The notes under the pieces: generated by a model
Told to the model about the DNA's origin: nothing
Seen by the model: only the letters and a program-made list of their open reading frames with translations
The model's database searches: none
Position numbers and translations under genes: made by a program
NCBI GenBank assembly: GCA_963763575.1
Contig: CAVXPD010000017.1
Span: 62,001 to 126,000 of the forward strand
Length of the DNA: 64,000 nt
Reading direction: 5' to 3'
Source: Bog-473 sp963763575
GTDB lineage: Bacteria > Actinomycetota > Acidimicrobiia > Acidimicrobiales > RAAP-2
Shown here: piece after piece, positions 17,778-25,539 of the stretch
Position numbering within the stretch: the first letter of the stretch is position 1
Layout of the letters: each line of letters starts with the position of its first letter

Positions 17778-18566
17778 TCAGCGCGTCCCCACTGGATGCC
17801 CGACGAGCTGGCGCAGCTGGCTCGCCCGGTCACCGGCTCGCACCAGCGTCTCTCCCACCAAGATGGCGTCGTAGCCGGCCTCGGCCAGCCGGCGGGCGTC
17901 ATCGGCCCCGCGGATGCCGGATTCGGCGACGGCCGTCACCTCGCGAGGTATCCGACCGGCCAGCGCGCCGGAGCGTTCGTGGTCCACCTCGAACGTCCGG
18001 AGGTCGCGTTGGTTCACGCCCACCAACCGTGCCCCCGCCGCCAGGGCCCGCTCGAGCTCCGCCTCGTCGTGCACCTCGACCAGCGCCGCCAGGCCGAGGT
18101 CCTCGGCGCGCGCCGCACACCGGCGCAGCTCGTCGTCGCCGAGCGCGGCGACGATCAGGAGCACGGCGTCGGCACCCATGATCCGCGCGTCGACCACGTC
18201 GGCCTCCTGCACCGTGAAGTCCTTGCGGAGCACGGGGAGGCCCGACGCCTGGCGCGCCGATGTCAGGTCGGCCGGCGACCCGCCGAAGTAGTCGGCGTCG
18301 GTCAGCACCGACAGGCAAGCGGCGCCGCCGGCCACGTACTCCTTGGCCACGAGATCGGGCTGCAGTCCAGCATCGAGGTCGCCCTTGGAAGGCGAACGCC
18401 GCTTGATCTCGGCGATACAGGCGAGCCCGTGTCCTCGCAGGGCAGTGGCAAAATCCCTCGGCGGGGGTGCCGCAACGGCGCGTTCGACCAGCTCGGAGAG
18501 CGAGCGATCGTCTGCGGCAGCCCGTGCCCGGTGGGAGGCGACGATGTCCGCCAGGTACGTGGGCAT
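17778..18566 (-). CDS. trpC: Indole-3-glycerol phosphate synthase
   Basis: TrpC closes the indole ring of CdRP. The 262-residue barrel shows 'EIKRRSPSKG' (catalytic Glu and Lys), 'VLRKDFTV', 'VGVNQRDLRTF' and 'VAESGIRG'. It is the first gene of the trpC-trpF-trpB-trpA run. A TACGCT box ends 8 bases before the ATG with no ribosome site, so the transcript is probably leaderless. Confidence 0.97.
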   Translation of the reverse strand: MPTYLADIVASHRARAAADDRSLSELVERAVAAPPPRDFATALRGHGLACIAEIKRRSPSKGDLDAGLQPDLVAKEYVAGGAACLSVLTDADYFGGSPADLTSARQASGLPVLRKDFTVQEADVVDARIMGADAVLLIVAALGDDELRRCAARAEDLGLAALVEVHDEAELERALAAGARLVGVNQRDLRTFEVDHERSGALAGRIPREVTAVAESGIRGADDARRLAEAGYDAILVGETLVRAGDRASQLRQLVGHPVGTR

Positions 18567-18574
18567 GACACTTC

Positions 18575-18580
18575 AGCGTA
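18575..18580 (-). promoter_or_regulatory. -10 box for a leaderless trpC transcript
   Basis: TACGCT (TANNNT) lies 8 bases before the trpC ATG, placing the likely start of transcription at or beside the start codon. No clear -35 is visible and there is no Shine-Dalgarno sequence, trp leader peptide or attenuator hairpin. Confidence 0.5.
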
Positions 18581-18679
18581 GCGGCGCGCCCTTTGACCTC
18601 CGGGCCACTCGTCGCCCAGGGACGGCGCCGTACGGGTGGACGGGGAGCGTCGGCCTAGAGCCGAGGACGCACGCCCGCC

Positions 18680-18889
18680 CTAACCGCGGATCCTGGTCAG
18701 GACGCTCTCGCGCCGGCGCCGGGCCTCACGCGAGGGCTCGAAGACGGGCGTCGCCCCGATGTTCTTCGTCGCAGCCGCCTGGCGCAGCATGTCGGAGATC
18801 CCCGAGTAGACGACCTCGACGGTGAAGTCGTCGATCTCCACGGCCGCCGTCTCGGTGCCATCGTCCGCAATGTGAATGACCCTGACCAT
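18680..18889 (-). CDS. Small conserved-looking protein of unknown function
   Basis: A 69-residue protein that I do not recognise. It begins with a beta-rich segment ('VRVIHIADDGTETAAVEI') containing many acids, and ends in an Arg-rich helix ('SREARRRRESVLTRI'). Codon use is actinobacterial. It sits between the small membrane genes and trpC, on the same strand, with a gap of 113 bases to trpC. Its translation start directly follows an 8-bp tandem repeat (18901-18928). Confidence 0.6.
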   Translation of the reverse strand: MVRVIHIADDGTETAAVEIDDFTVEVVYSGISDMLRQAAATKNIGATPVFEPSREARRRRESVLTRIRG

Positions 18890-18900
18890 CTCAGCCCACC

Positions 18901-18928
18901 TCAGTCCCTCAGTCCCTCAGTCCCTCAG
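18901..18928. repeat. 8-bp tandem repeat TCAGTCCC, 3.5 copies
   Basis: Three exact copies of TCAGTCCC (18901-18924) are followed by a half copy. On the minus strand the unit reads GGGACTGA and lies 11 bases before the ATG at 18889. The stop codon of the upstream 67-residue ORF falls within the half copy. Confidence 0.9.
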
Positions 18929-19128
18929 ATCTCCGAGTCGCGTGCTCGGGTCTCTCGGCCGCGGCGCTCGACCGCCGTGCACCCGCCCTCCCGGAAGATC
19001 CACCCCACCTCGCGCCAGGGCTCGAGCTCCCGCAACATCCCTTCGTCGGTCGCCCGGGTCTCCGCCTGCCCTGTCCGTGTCGCCCCGCCCTGGCTCACGG
19101 GGACCAGCGTGCACCTCTGTTGTGTCAT
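18925..19128 (-). CDS. Possible 67-residue protein
   Basis: A short ORF with high GC at third positions and a non-random composition ('LEPWREVGWIFREGG'). No domain is recognised. It ends inside the 8-bp repeat, 35 bases before the next start, and would be co-transcribed with the 69-residue gene. It could be a real small protein or a chance ORF; the absence of an obvious ribosome site lowers confidence. The 158 bases between it and the next gene upstream hold nothing I can identify. Confidence 0.35.
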   Translation of the reverse strand: MTQQRCTLVPVSQGGATRTGQAETRATDEGMLRELEPWREVGWIFREGGCTAVERRGRETRARDSEI

Positions 19129-19286
19129 ATCGGTGACGCCCGGGTTGCAGTCGGGGTGCGCAGGGCGGGCTCGGCGAAATCAGGGTGATCGGCACCGTGC
19201 GTCTCCTTGTCCTTGATAAAGGCTCTCTCGACGACCCGTGCTGGATCGGTACGGAAGAACGGTCGGGGCGGCTGCGCCGCGTCAGG

Positions 19287-19529
19287 TCAACGGGCGAAGA
19301 GGTGCCAGCCCACCCACATCCACCCGGCGACCAGGACGATCCGGAGCCACGGCCCCGTCGCCAACCTCGTCAGGACCGCCGAGGGCCGGGCCACCGCAGA
19401 TCCCCGGGGGGAATGCGACAACCCCCACAGAACGAGTCCGGCGGCGAACAGCAGGGCCCACCCGGTGTACCCCAGCGCCGAGGTCACCGGGTCGGGGCCT
19501 CCTCCGCCGCCGCCGTCCTGGTCCCGCAT
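19287..19529 (-). CDS. Small membrane protein, DUF6186-like
   Basis: An 80-residue protein with two predicted membrane segments (about 20-37 and 60-77) and the C-terminal pattern 'GWMWVGWHLFAR', which I associate from memory with the DUF6186 group of small actinobacterial membrane proteins. A Gly run (6-11) precedes the first segment. The ATG at 19529 lies inside the end of the upstream four-helix membrane gene, overlapping it by 46 bases, so the pair is probably coupled. Function is unknown. Confidence 0.65.
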   Translation of the reverse strand: MRDQDGGGGGGPDPVTSALGYTGWALLFAAGLVLWGLSHSPRGSAVARPSAVLTRLATGPWLRIVLVAGWMWVGWHLFAR

Positions 19530-19933
19530 CGGACAATCAGGGCGCCTAGGCACAACCACGCGAAGAACAGGATCGCCTTGGCAAGGTAGTGACGGTCCAC
19601 CGCGTCCGCCATGGAGCTGAGCGTCGGGTGGGCACCTCTGCTCCCCCTCGCGAGGTACGCGACGAGCTCCCACGCCACCACCGCTCCGGCGAGCACCCCC
19701 CACGGTCGGTAGGGATGATGCACCCGTTCGGACGCATCGAGGCCCAGGGGCTGCGGGCGGGCGGGCCAGCGCACCACGACGAGCACGGCCAGCCCGACGA
19801 TTGGCACCGCGGTCACCGCGTCGGCGGCCGACGTGAACGGCGTCGTGGTCGCGGCTCCGATGGCGTACGCCACTGCGGCCGCCAGAGCCGCCACGCGCCA
19901 TCGATGCGCTGCGGACGATCGTGACGCCGGCAC
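19484..19933 (-). CDS. Four-helix membrane protein in the trp region
   Basis: A 149-residue protein with four predicted membrane helices ('VAALAAAVAYAIGAATTTPF', 'AVPIVGLAVLVVV', 'WGVLAGAVVAWELVAYL', 'AILFFAWLCLGALIV') and a conserved-looking loop 'RGAHPTLSSMADAV'. GTG 19933 is preferred: TGAGGA stands 4 bases upstream and the start is 7 bases past the ygfZ stop. It is placed where mycobacteria also have a membrane gene between trpE and trpC (Rv1610), but similarity to that family is not evident. Role unknown. Confidence 0.65.
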   Translation of the reverse strand: MPASRSSAAHRWRVAALAAAVAYAIGAATTTPFTSAADAVTAVPIVGLAVLVVVRWPARPQPLGLDASERVHHPYRPWGVLAGAVVAWELVAYLARGSRGAHPTLSSMADAVDRHYLAKAILFFAWLCLGALIVRCGTRTAAAEEAPTR

Positions 19934-19940
19934 GGCGTCC

Positions 19941-20960
19941 TCAGGCGGTGGCGCTGCCGCCACCCTCGCTCCGGTCGATGGGCAACGACGACACCCGCGC
20001 CGAGCGCGATCCGCCGGTACCGTCACCCGAGCGCACCCGAATGGGTCCGGGCACCCCGACGCTGCGGTGCAGGTACCCGAGTCCGACCCATCCACCCATC
20101 TCGCTGCTCCACGCCGCCGAGGTCACCGTCCCGACCACTTTGTCCCCCGATGCGTCACCCTCGGGCGGTTCGCCGGCGTGCAGCGTCATGCCCGGCGCCA
20201 ACGCCTGCTCCTCGAGGCTTCCGCTCGGGGCCACCACCCCGATCAGTCGCCGGGGCACGTTGGAGCCCCGGGCGTCGATTCGTGCCACCAGCTCCTGCCC
20301 CGTGTAACAGCCCTTGGTGAAGTTGACGGTCCGCTCCACGAGGCCGGCCTCGGCCGCGATGGTCTTGTTGGTCAACTCGGCGCCCATGGCGGGGATCCCC
20401 GAAACGATCCGGCACGCCTCGACGGCCGCGGCGCCGCAGGCGACCACACCGGCCGGAAGGTCCACCGCGTCCGCTCCCAGGACGACGTCCTCGGGCCCGA
20501 GCAGGTCCACCCCGCTCCACCCGTTCCACTCGAAAGGCAACGCGAGCACGCCCCGCTCGGCGAGGACGGTCAGCAGTCCGGCCGCCACCTCGGGCACGGC
20601 CCGGCCACGGAGGCACAGGCAGCGCCACTCCAAGCGTGCCATCTCCACCTTGGAACGCAGCAGGAAGCGGCGGAGTCGCGCGGCCACCGCATCACCGAAG
20701 CCGGCGTCGAGATCGAGCACGAATCCCTGTCCGTCGGTGCGGGTGATGCGAAGCAACGCGGTGAGTTTGCCGTCCGGCTCGAGCAGCAACGCGTCCGTGG
20801 ACTCGCCGACCACGAGCGCGGCGACGTCCTGGCTCAGCTGGCCCTGCAGGTAGGCCTCGGCGTCGGGACCCCGGACTGCCAGGACGTCACGAGAAGCACG
20901 AAAGGCACCCGCGCCGAACCGCAGCGCCTGCGTCTCTTCCTCGATGCTCGTGACCGTCAC
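19941..20960 (-). CDS. ygfZ: YgfZ/GcvT-family folate-binding protein
   Basis: A 339-residue member of the YgfZ family, which uses folate to help repair or assemble certain Fe-S proteins. The family signature 'KGCYTGQELVARI' is intact, and the N-terminal 'VRGPDAEAYLQGQLSQDV' matches the GcvT-like folate fold. It starts at GTG 20960, overlapping the trpE stop by two bases (GTGA), so it is coupled to trpE. Its presence in a trp operon has no obvious metabolic reason; both need one-carbon or chorismate-derived compounds only indirectly. Confidence 0.9.
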   Translation of the reverse strand: MTVTSIEEETQALRFGAGAFRASRDVLAVRGPDAEAYLQGQLSQDVAALVVGESTDALLLEPDGKLTALLRITRTDGQGFVLDLDAGFGDAVAARLRRFLLRSKVEMARLEWRCLCLRGRAVPEVAAGLLTVLAERGVLALPFEWNGWSGVDLLGPEDVVLGADAVDLPAGVVACGAAAVEACRIVSGIPAMGAELTNKTIAAEAGLVERTVNFTKGCYTGQELVARIDARGSNVPRRLIGVVAPSGSLEEQALAPGMTLHAGEPPEGDASGDKVVGTVTSAAWSSEMGGWVGLGYLHRSVGVPGPIRVRSGDGTGGSRSARVSSLPIDRSEGGGSATA

Positions 20961-22525
20961 GGCCGGATCGCCCGACGGTCGACGGCCATACGCCGCGCCG
21001 CTGTCACCGCCACGAGCAACGCGCCCGCCTTGGCTGCACACTCCTCGTCCTCGCTCTGGGGGTCGCTGTCGGCCACGATCCCCGCGCCTGCTTGGACGCT
21101 GGCGCGACCATCGGGCCTCACCACCATGGTGCGGATCACGATCGCGGTGTCCAGGTTGCCCGAGAAGTCGATGTAGCCGACCACACCGCCGTAGATGCCA
21201 CGCTTGGTCGGTTCGAGCTCGTCGATGATCTGCATCGCCCGCACCTTGGGTGCGCCCGAGAGCGTCCCGGCGGGAAGCGTGGCCCGCAGCACGTCGATCG
21301 GCCCCTTGCCCTCGGACAGCTCGCCGGACACCTGGGAGGTGATGTGCATGATGTGGCTGTATCGCTCGATGGTCATCAGCTCGTCCACCGTCTCGGTGCC
21401 GAACCGCACGACGCGTCCCACGTCGTTTCGGGCGAGGTCCACCAGCATGATGTGCTCGGCCAGCTCCTTTGGGTCCTCTGCCAGCTCGCTCTCGAGCAGG
21501 CGGTCGTGCTGCTCGTTCTCGCCCCGGGGGCGTGACCCCGCGATCGGGCGCGAGATCACGACCCCGTCGCGCAGTCGCACCATCGGCTCCGGGGACGCGC
21601 CCACGACGGTGACCTCTGGAAAGCGCAGGAAATAGAGGTACGGGCTGGGATTGAGGAGCCGCAGGGCGCGGTACACGTCGAAGGGATCCGCCTCGAGCGT
21701 CAGGTCGTACCGCTGCGAGAGCACGACCTGGAAGATGTCCCCCGCCCGGATGTACTCCTTCGCGGCACCGATCGACGCCTTGTACTCGTCCGACGACATG
21801 GTCCGGTCGGCCTGCGCCTTCTCGAGTCCGGGCCGCGGCGCGGCGACCATCTCGCCAGAGTTCGCACTCGGGCTCGAGCAGTCGACGGCCAGGCCACGCA
21901 GCCGCGCACAGGCGGCGTCGTACGAGCGTGTCACCGCTTCGGTGTCGACGACACCGTCGGGCGCCTCGGGAACGACGACGTTGTCGATCAGGACGATGCG
22001 CTGGCGCCAGTGGTCGAACGCGGAGAATTGCCCGATCACCACCAGCGCGGCGTCGGGCTGCCCGAGGTCGTCGGCAGGCACGTCGGGCAGGCGTTCGACC
22101 TCGCGTACGACGTCGTAGCCGAGATACCCCACCAGGCCGCCGTGCAGCGGTGGCAGTCCGGCCAGCGTCGGTGACTGGAAGCGGTTCACCAGATGCTCGA
22201 CCGCCGCCAAGATGCCGTCGCACGAAGGCGCCAGCCCGAGGCGGCCCGTGACGGCGACGTCGCGGCCCCGCGCCGTCAGCGTCGCCAGAGGGCGACGCCC
22301 GACGAACGAATAGCGCCCCCACCGTTCCCCGCCCTCGACCGACTCGAGGAGAAAGCCCTCTCCGTCACCGACGACGTTGGAGAAGCACGCGACAGGAGTG
22401 AGCGTGTCGGCGACGACCTCGCACCACACGGGGACGATCGCATGCTCCTTGGCCAGTGCGGCAAACTCGGCCGGGTCGGGCCGGAAGTCGAGCGCGCCCC
22501 TCGGGTCCACGCCGGCCGTGGGCAT
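20957..22525 (-). CDS. trpE: Anthranilate synthase component I
   Basis: TrpE makes anthranilate from chorismate. The 522-residue protein has the tryptophan feedback site 'FLLESVEGG' followed by S in 'WGRYS', and the chorismate-binding core 'VGASPEPMV', 'RPIAGSRPRGE', 'LARNDVGRV', 'LPAGTLSGAPKVRA' and 'YGGVVGYIDF'. ATG 22525 is chosen because it overlaps the hisI stop (TGATG). No glutamine amidotransferase subunit (trpG) is adjacent and none is fused, so it must be encoded elsewhere. Confidence 0.96.
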   Translation of the reverse strand: MPTAGVDPRGALDFRPDPAEFAALAKEHAIVPVWCEVVADTLTPVACFSNVVGDGEGFLLESVEGGERWGRYSFVGRRPLATLTARGRDVAVTGRLGLAPSCDGILAAVEHLVNRFQSPTLAGLPPLHGGLVGYLGYDVVREVERLPDVPADDLGQPDAALVVIGQFSAFDHWRQRIVLIDNVVVPEAPDGVVDTEAVTRSYDAACARLRGLAVDCSSPSANSGEMVAAPRPGLEKAQADRTMSSDEYKASIGAAKEYIRAGDIFQVVLSQRYDLTLEADPFDVYRALRLLNPSPYLYFLRFPEVTVVGASPEPMVRLRDGVVISRPIAGSRPRGENEQHDRLLESELAEDPKELAEHIMLVDLARNDVGRVVRFGTETVDELMTIERYSHIMHITSQVSGELSEGKGPIDVLRATLPAGTLSGAPKVRAMQIIDELEPTKRGIYGGVVGYIDFSGNLDTAIVIRTMVVRPDGRASVQAGAGIVADSDPQSEDEECAAKAGALLVAVTAARRMAVDRRAIRP

Positions 22526-22932
22526 CACGTCGAGGGCACCCCCGGGCCGCTCCCGAGGGTCCGGTGGAAGCACGACCGCTCGCCGGTGTGGCACGCACCG
22601 CGCCCGTGCTGGTCGACCAGGACCACCAGCGCGTCGCCGTCACAGTCGACGCGGACCTCGCGCACGTACTGCCGGTCGCCGGACGTCTCCCCCTTCTGCC
22701 AGTACTCCTGGCGGCTGCGGCTGTAGAACCACGACCGCCCCGTGGCCAGGGTCCGGCGCAACGCCTCCGCGTCCATGTAGGCCAGCGTCAAGACCGTGCC
22801 GTCTGTCGCGTCCTGGACGATCGCCGGCACCAGGCCGTCGGCGTCCTTCGCGAAATCGACCACCGCCACCAGGTCGTCGTCGACCGTGAGCGCGATCCCC
22901 TCGGGTGCGGCGGAGGAGCCGACGGCGCTCAC
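22525..22932 (-). CDS. hisI: Phosphoribosyl-AMP cyclohydrolase
   Basis: HisI opens the purine ring of PR-AMP, the third histidine step. The 135-residue single-domain enzyme has 'LTLAYMDAEALRRT', 'YSRSRQEYWQKGETSG', and the metal ligands in 'VDCDGDALVVLV' and 'CHTGERSCF'. It is not fused to HisE, and no hisE or hisG is in this block. The start overlaps the upstream GroES-like gene (ATGA), the stop overlaps trpE. Confidence 0.96.
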   Translation of the reverse strand: MSAVGSSAAPEGIALTVDDDLVAVVDFAKDADGLVPAIVQDATDGTVLTLAYMDAEALRRTLATGRSWFYSRSRQEYWQKGETSGDRQYVREVRVDCDGDALVVLVDQHGRGACHTGERSCFHRTLGSGPGVPST

Positions 22933-23390
22933 AGGTAGAGGCCCGTTCCGCTGTCGTTGCGCGGCGACGCGATCGCGTGGATGTCGCGCTCGCGCAAGAT
23001 CACGTACTCCTCGCCGTGCACCTCGACCTCGAAACGATCCTCAGGGTTGAAGAGGACGGTGTCGCCCACCTTGACGGTGCGGACGTGGGGTCCTACCGCC
23101 ACCGCTTCGGCCCAGGTCAAGCGCCGGCTGATCTGCGCCGTCGCCGGGATCAGGATGCCGGCCCGGGAACGCCGCTCGCCGTCGGTCTGGGAGATCTGCA
23201 CCATGACGCGGTCGAACAGGACGGTGATCGGCTGCTTGTCGTCCGCCGGCTTCACAGGCCTCGTCGGCTTCTCGGGTTTCTCGGCCTTCTCAGGCTTCTC
23301 GGCTTTCTCCGCGGTGTCGGTCTTGGCCCCCTTGGCCTGGTTCGTTCCGTTTTTGGTCGTCGACGTGGGCACCCAGGCACGGTACCGCAC
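22929..23390 (-). CDS. Divergent GroES-like protein in the his operon
   Basis: A 153-residue protein. Residues 55-145 match the GroES (Cpn10) beta-barrel: 'VLFDRVMVQI', mobile-loop end 'RAGILIPATAQ', 'EAVAVGPHV', 'VKVGDTVLFNPEDRFEVEV' and 'GEEYVILRERDIHAI'. Residues 15-50 are a Lys/Glu/Pro linker built of imperfect 'AEKPEK' units. No groEL is adjacent. Start GTG 23390 or GTG 23372. The stop overlaps hisI. It may be a specialised co-chaperone or a barrel reused for another purpose. Confidence 0.8.
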   Translation of the reverse strand: MRYRAWVPTSTTKNGTNQAKGAKTDTAEKAEKPEKAEKPEKPTRPVKPADDKQPITVLFDRVMVQISQTDGERRSRAGILIPATAQISRRLTWAEAVAVGPHVRTVKVGDTVLFNPEDRFEVEVHGEEYVILRERDIHAIASPRNDSGTGLYL

Positions 23391-23407
23391 GAGAACGCCG
23401 TTCCAGT

Positions 23408-24172
23408 TCAGAGGGGGCGGACGGTCACCCCGTGCGCCGCCATGTAGGCCTTGGCCTCGGCCACGGTGAACTCACGGCGGTGGAAGATCGATGCCGCCAG
23501 CACCGCGTCGGCGCCACCGTCGAGCGCGCCGTCCACCAGGTCCTGCAGCCGGCCGACGCCGCCCGAGGCGACGACCGGGATGTCGACGGCATCGACGACC
23601 TCCCGCGTCAGGGCCAGGTCGAAGCCGTCCTTCGTGCCGTCCCGGTCCATCGAGGTGAGCAGGATCTCGCCCGCCCCGAATTCCGCACAGGAGGCCGCCC
23701 ATTCGACTGCGTCGCGACCGGTCGGCGTCCGGCCGCCGTGGGTGTAGACCTCCCAGCCGGACCCGTCGGCCCGCGCCCGCGCGTCGATCGCGACCACCGC
23801 GCACTGGCCGCCGAACTCGTCAGCGATGTCGCGCACCAACTCCGGGCGCTCGACCGCGGCGGTGTTCACCGCGACCTTGTCGGCACCGGCCCGCAGGAGG
23901 CGGCGTGCGTCGTCGGCCGCGCGGACGCCGCCACCGACCGTGAGCGGGATGAAGACCTGTTCCGCCGTGCGTGCCACCACCGAGACCATGGTGTCGCGCC
24001 CGTCTGACGAGGCCGTGATGTCGAGGAACGTAACCTCGTCGGCGCCCTCCGCGTCGTAGCGGGCCGCCAGCTCGACCGGATCGCCCTCGTCGGTGAGGTC
24101 GACGAAACGCACTCCCTTGACGACGCGCCCGTCGGTGACGTCGAGGCAGGGGATCAGACGGACGCTGCGCAC
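23408..24172 (-). CDS. hisF: Imidazole glycerol phosphate synthase, cyclase subunit
   Basis: HisF is the TIM-barrel half of the HisH-HisF complex that makes IGP and AICAR. The 254-residue protein has catalytic Asp residues in 'RLIPCLDVTDGRVVKG' and 'LLTSMDRDGTKDGFD', and phosphate sites 'TVGGGVRAADD' and 'VASGGVG'. The GTG at 24172 is inferred because the conserved protein starts at 'RSVRLIPCLDV'; it overlaps hisA by 19 bases. Confidence 0.96.
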   Translation of the reverse strand: MRSVRLIPCLDVTDGRVVKGVRFVDLTDEGDPVELAARYDAEGADEVTFLDITASSDGRDTMVSVVARTAEQVFIPLTVGGGVRAADDARRLLRAGADKVAVNTAAVERPELVRDIADEFGGQCAVVAIDARARADGSGWEVYTHGGRTPTGRDAVEWAASCAEFGAGEILLTSMDRDGTKDGFDLALTREVVDAVDIPVVASGGVGRLQDLVDGALDGGADAVLAASIFHRREFTVAEAKAYMAAHGVTVRPL

Positions 24173-24915
24173 GCGGCGAGACCCTCCTCCACGCTGAAGC
24201 GACCCTCGACCAAGGCCTTGCCCACCACCGCCCCGGTCAGCCGCCGCCCGGCCTCCTCGAGCCGGGCCAGGACGGCGAGGTCGTCGACGGCCGAGACACC
24301 CCCGGAAGCCACGACGGGCAGCGCCGTCGCGGACAACAGCCGGGTCAGCCCGACGACGTCGGGCCCGGCCAGCATCCCGTCGCGCGCCACCGCCGTCGCC
24401 ACCACGGCACCGATCGGCTCGTGCTGCCACAGTTCGAGCAGCTCCGCCACGTCGTGGCCGGAGCCGGCCAGCCAGCCCTGTGCCTGGGCCTCCGCGACGC
24501 CGTCCGCGCCGACGCGGTAGTCGAGGCCGACGGCGACGCGCCGCGGCCACCGGCGCGCGCAGCGACCGGCCAATCCGGGATCCTCGAGCGCGCCCGTGCC
24601 CAGCACGACCCGCGCCACCCCGACGGATTCGAGCAGCTCCTCGGCGGCCTCGTCGGTGCGGATGCCGCCCCCGGCCTGGACCTGGACGCCCGCCTCCCGG
24701 GCGAGCCCGACGATCAGCGCCAGCGCGGCGCGCTCGTGCGGGATGCCGGTCCGCGCGGCGTCGAGGTCGACGACGTGGATCCACCTGGCGCCGCCCGCGA
24801 TGTACCGGGCCGCCAACGCCGCGGGGTCGCCGTAGTTCCGCTCGCGCGCGAAGTCGCCCTGGGTCAGGCGGACGGCCGCACCGTGCCGGAGGTCGATCGC
24901 GGGCAGCAGCTCCAT
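24154..24915 (-). CDS. hisA: ProFAR isomerase
   Basis: HisA isomerises ProFAR to PRFAR. The 253-residue barrel starts 'MELLPAIDLRHGAAVRL' with the catalytic Asp, and has the second acid region 'VATAVARDGMLAGPD' plus phosphate loops 'QAGGGIRTDE' and 'VASGGVSAVDD'. In many actinobacteria the protein is the bifunctional PriA; since trpF is present separately here, HisA-only activity is plausible. ATG 24915 overlaps the hisH stop (TGATG). Confidence 0.94.
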   Translation of the reverse strand: MELLPAIDLRHGAAVRLTQGDFARERNYGDPAALAARYIAGGARWIHVVDLDAARTGIPHERAALALIVGLAREAGVQVQAGGGIRTDEAAEELLESVGVARVVLGTGALEDPGLAGRCARRWPRRVAVGLDYRVGADGVAEAQAQGWLAGSGHDVAELLELWQHEPIGAVVATAVARDGMLAGPDVVGLTRLLSATALPVVASGGVSAVDDLAVLARLEEAGRRLTGAVVGKALVEGRFSVEEGLAACAASV

Positions 24916-25539
24916 CACGCGGCGGCGAGGCCGACGAAGTTGGCCAGGAGCGCGAGCCCGGTCCTCCCTGACTTCTCGGGGTGGAATTGGGCGCCCCAGA
25001 GACGGTTCCGGGTGGCGAGCGCCGCGACCGGACCTCCGTAGTCGCACACGGCGACCGTCTCGTCGCCGACCGGAGGGGCGAAGGAGTGCACGAAGTACAC
25101 CCAGGGCCGCTCGCCGAGGCCGCGCAGGGGGGCGGGCGCCTCGGGACCTCGTGCGGCCAACTGGTTCCACTGCATCTGCGGATGCTTCACGCCGACGGGG
25201 AGCGGTCCCACCTTGCCGGCGAAAACGCCGAGCCCTTCGGCCCCGGGGCTCTCCACCGACCCCTCGTAGAGCAGCTGGAACCCGACGCACACGCCGAAGA
25301 ACGGGACGCCGGAGTCGAGCGCCTGGCGGGCAGCCTCCTCCAACCCGCTTTCGCGCAAGGCCCGCGCACAGGCGCCGAACGCGCCAACCCCGGGGAGCAC
25401 GACCGCGTCCGCCGCGCTCGACCTCGTCGGGGTCGGTGACGAGGCGGGCTGCGGCGCCGATGTGCTGGAGCGCCTTCTCTGCCGACCGCAGATTCCCGAT
25501 GCCGTAGTCGAGGACGGCGACGCGCGGAGAAGCGGTCAC
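24915..25539 (-). CDS. hisH: Imidazole glycerol phosphate synthase, glutaminase subunit, apparent frameshift
   Basis: HisH supplies ammonia to HisF. The nucleophilic Cys is in 'FFGVCVGFQLL' and the His-Glu pair in 'GAQFHPEKSG'. The N-terminus 'VAVLDYGIGNLRSAEKAL' is in one frame and 'VLPGVGAFGACARAL' in another. The break is at 25411-25419, coding strand GTCGAGCGCGGCGG; removing one base gives 'EVEAADAVVLPGVG' and a normal 207-residue protein. The GTG start at 25539 overlaps hisB (GTGA) and the stop overlaps hisA, so the gene is complete at both ends. Without the repair only a 161-residue C-terminal fragment from an internal ATG would be read. Confidence 0.9.

Noticed and set aside
19129..19286. 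Possible trp leader or attenuator
   Set aside because: No Trp-rich leader peptide, terminator/antiterminator pair or T-box is visible.
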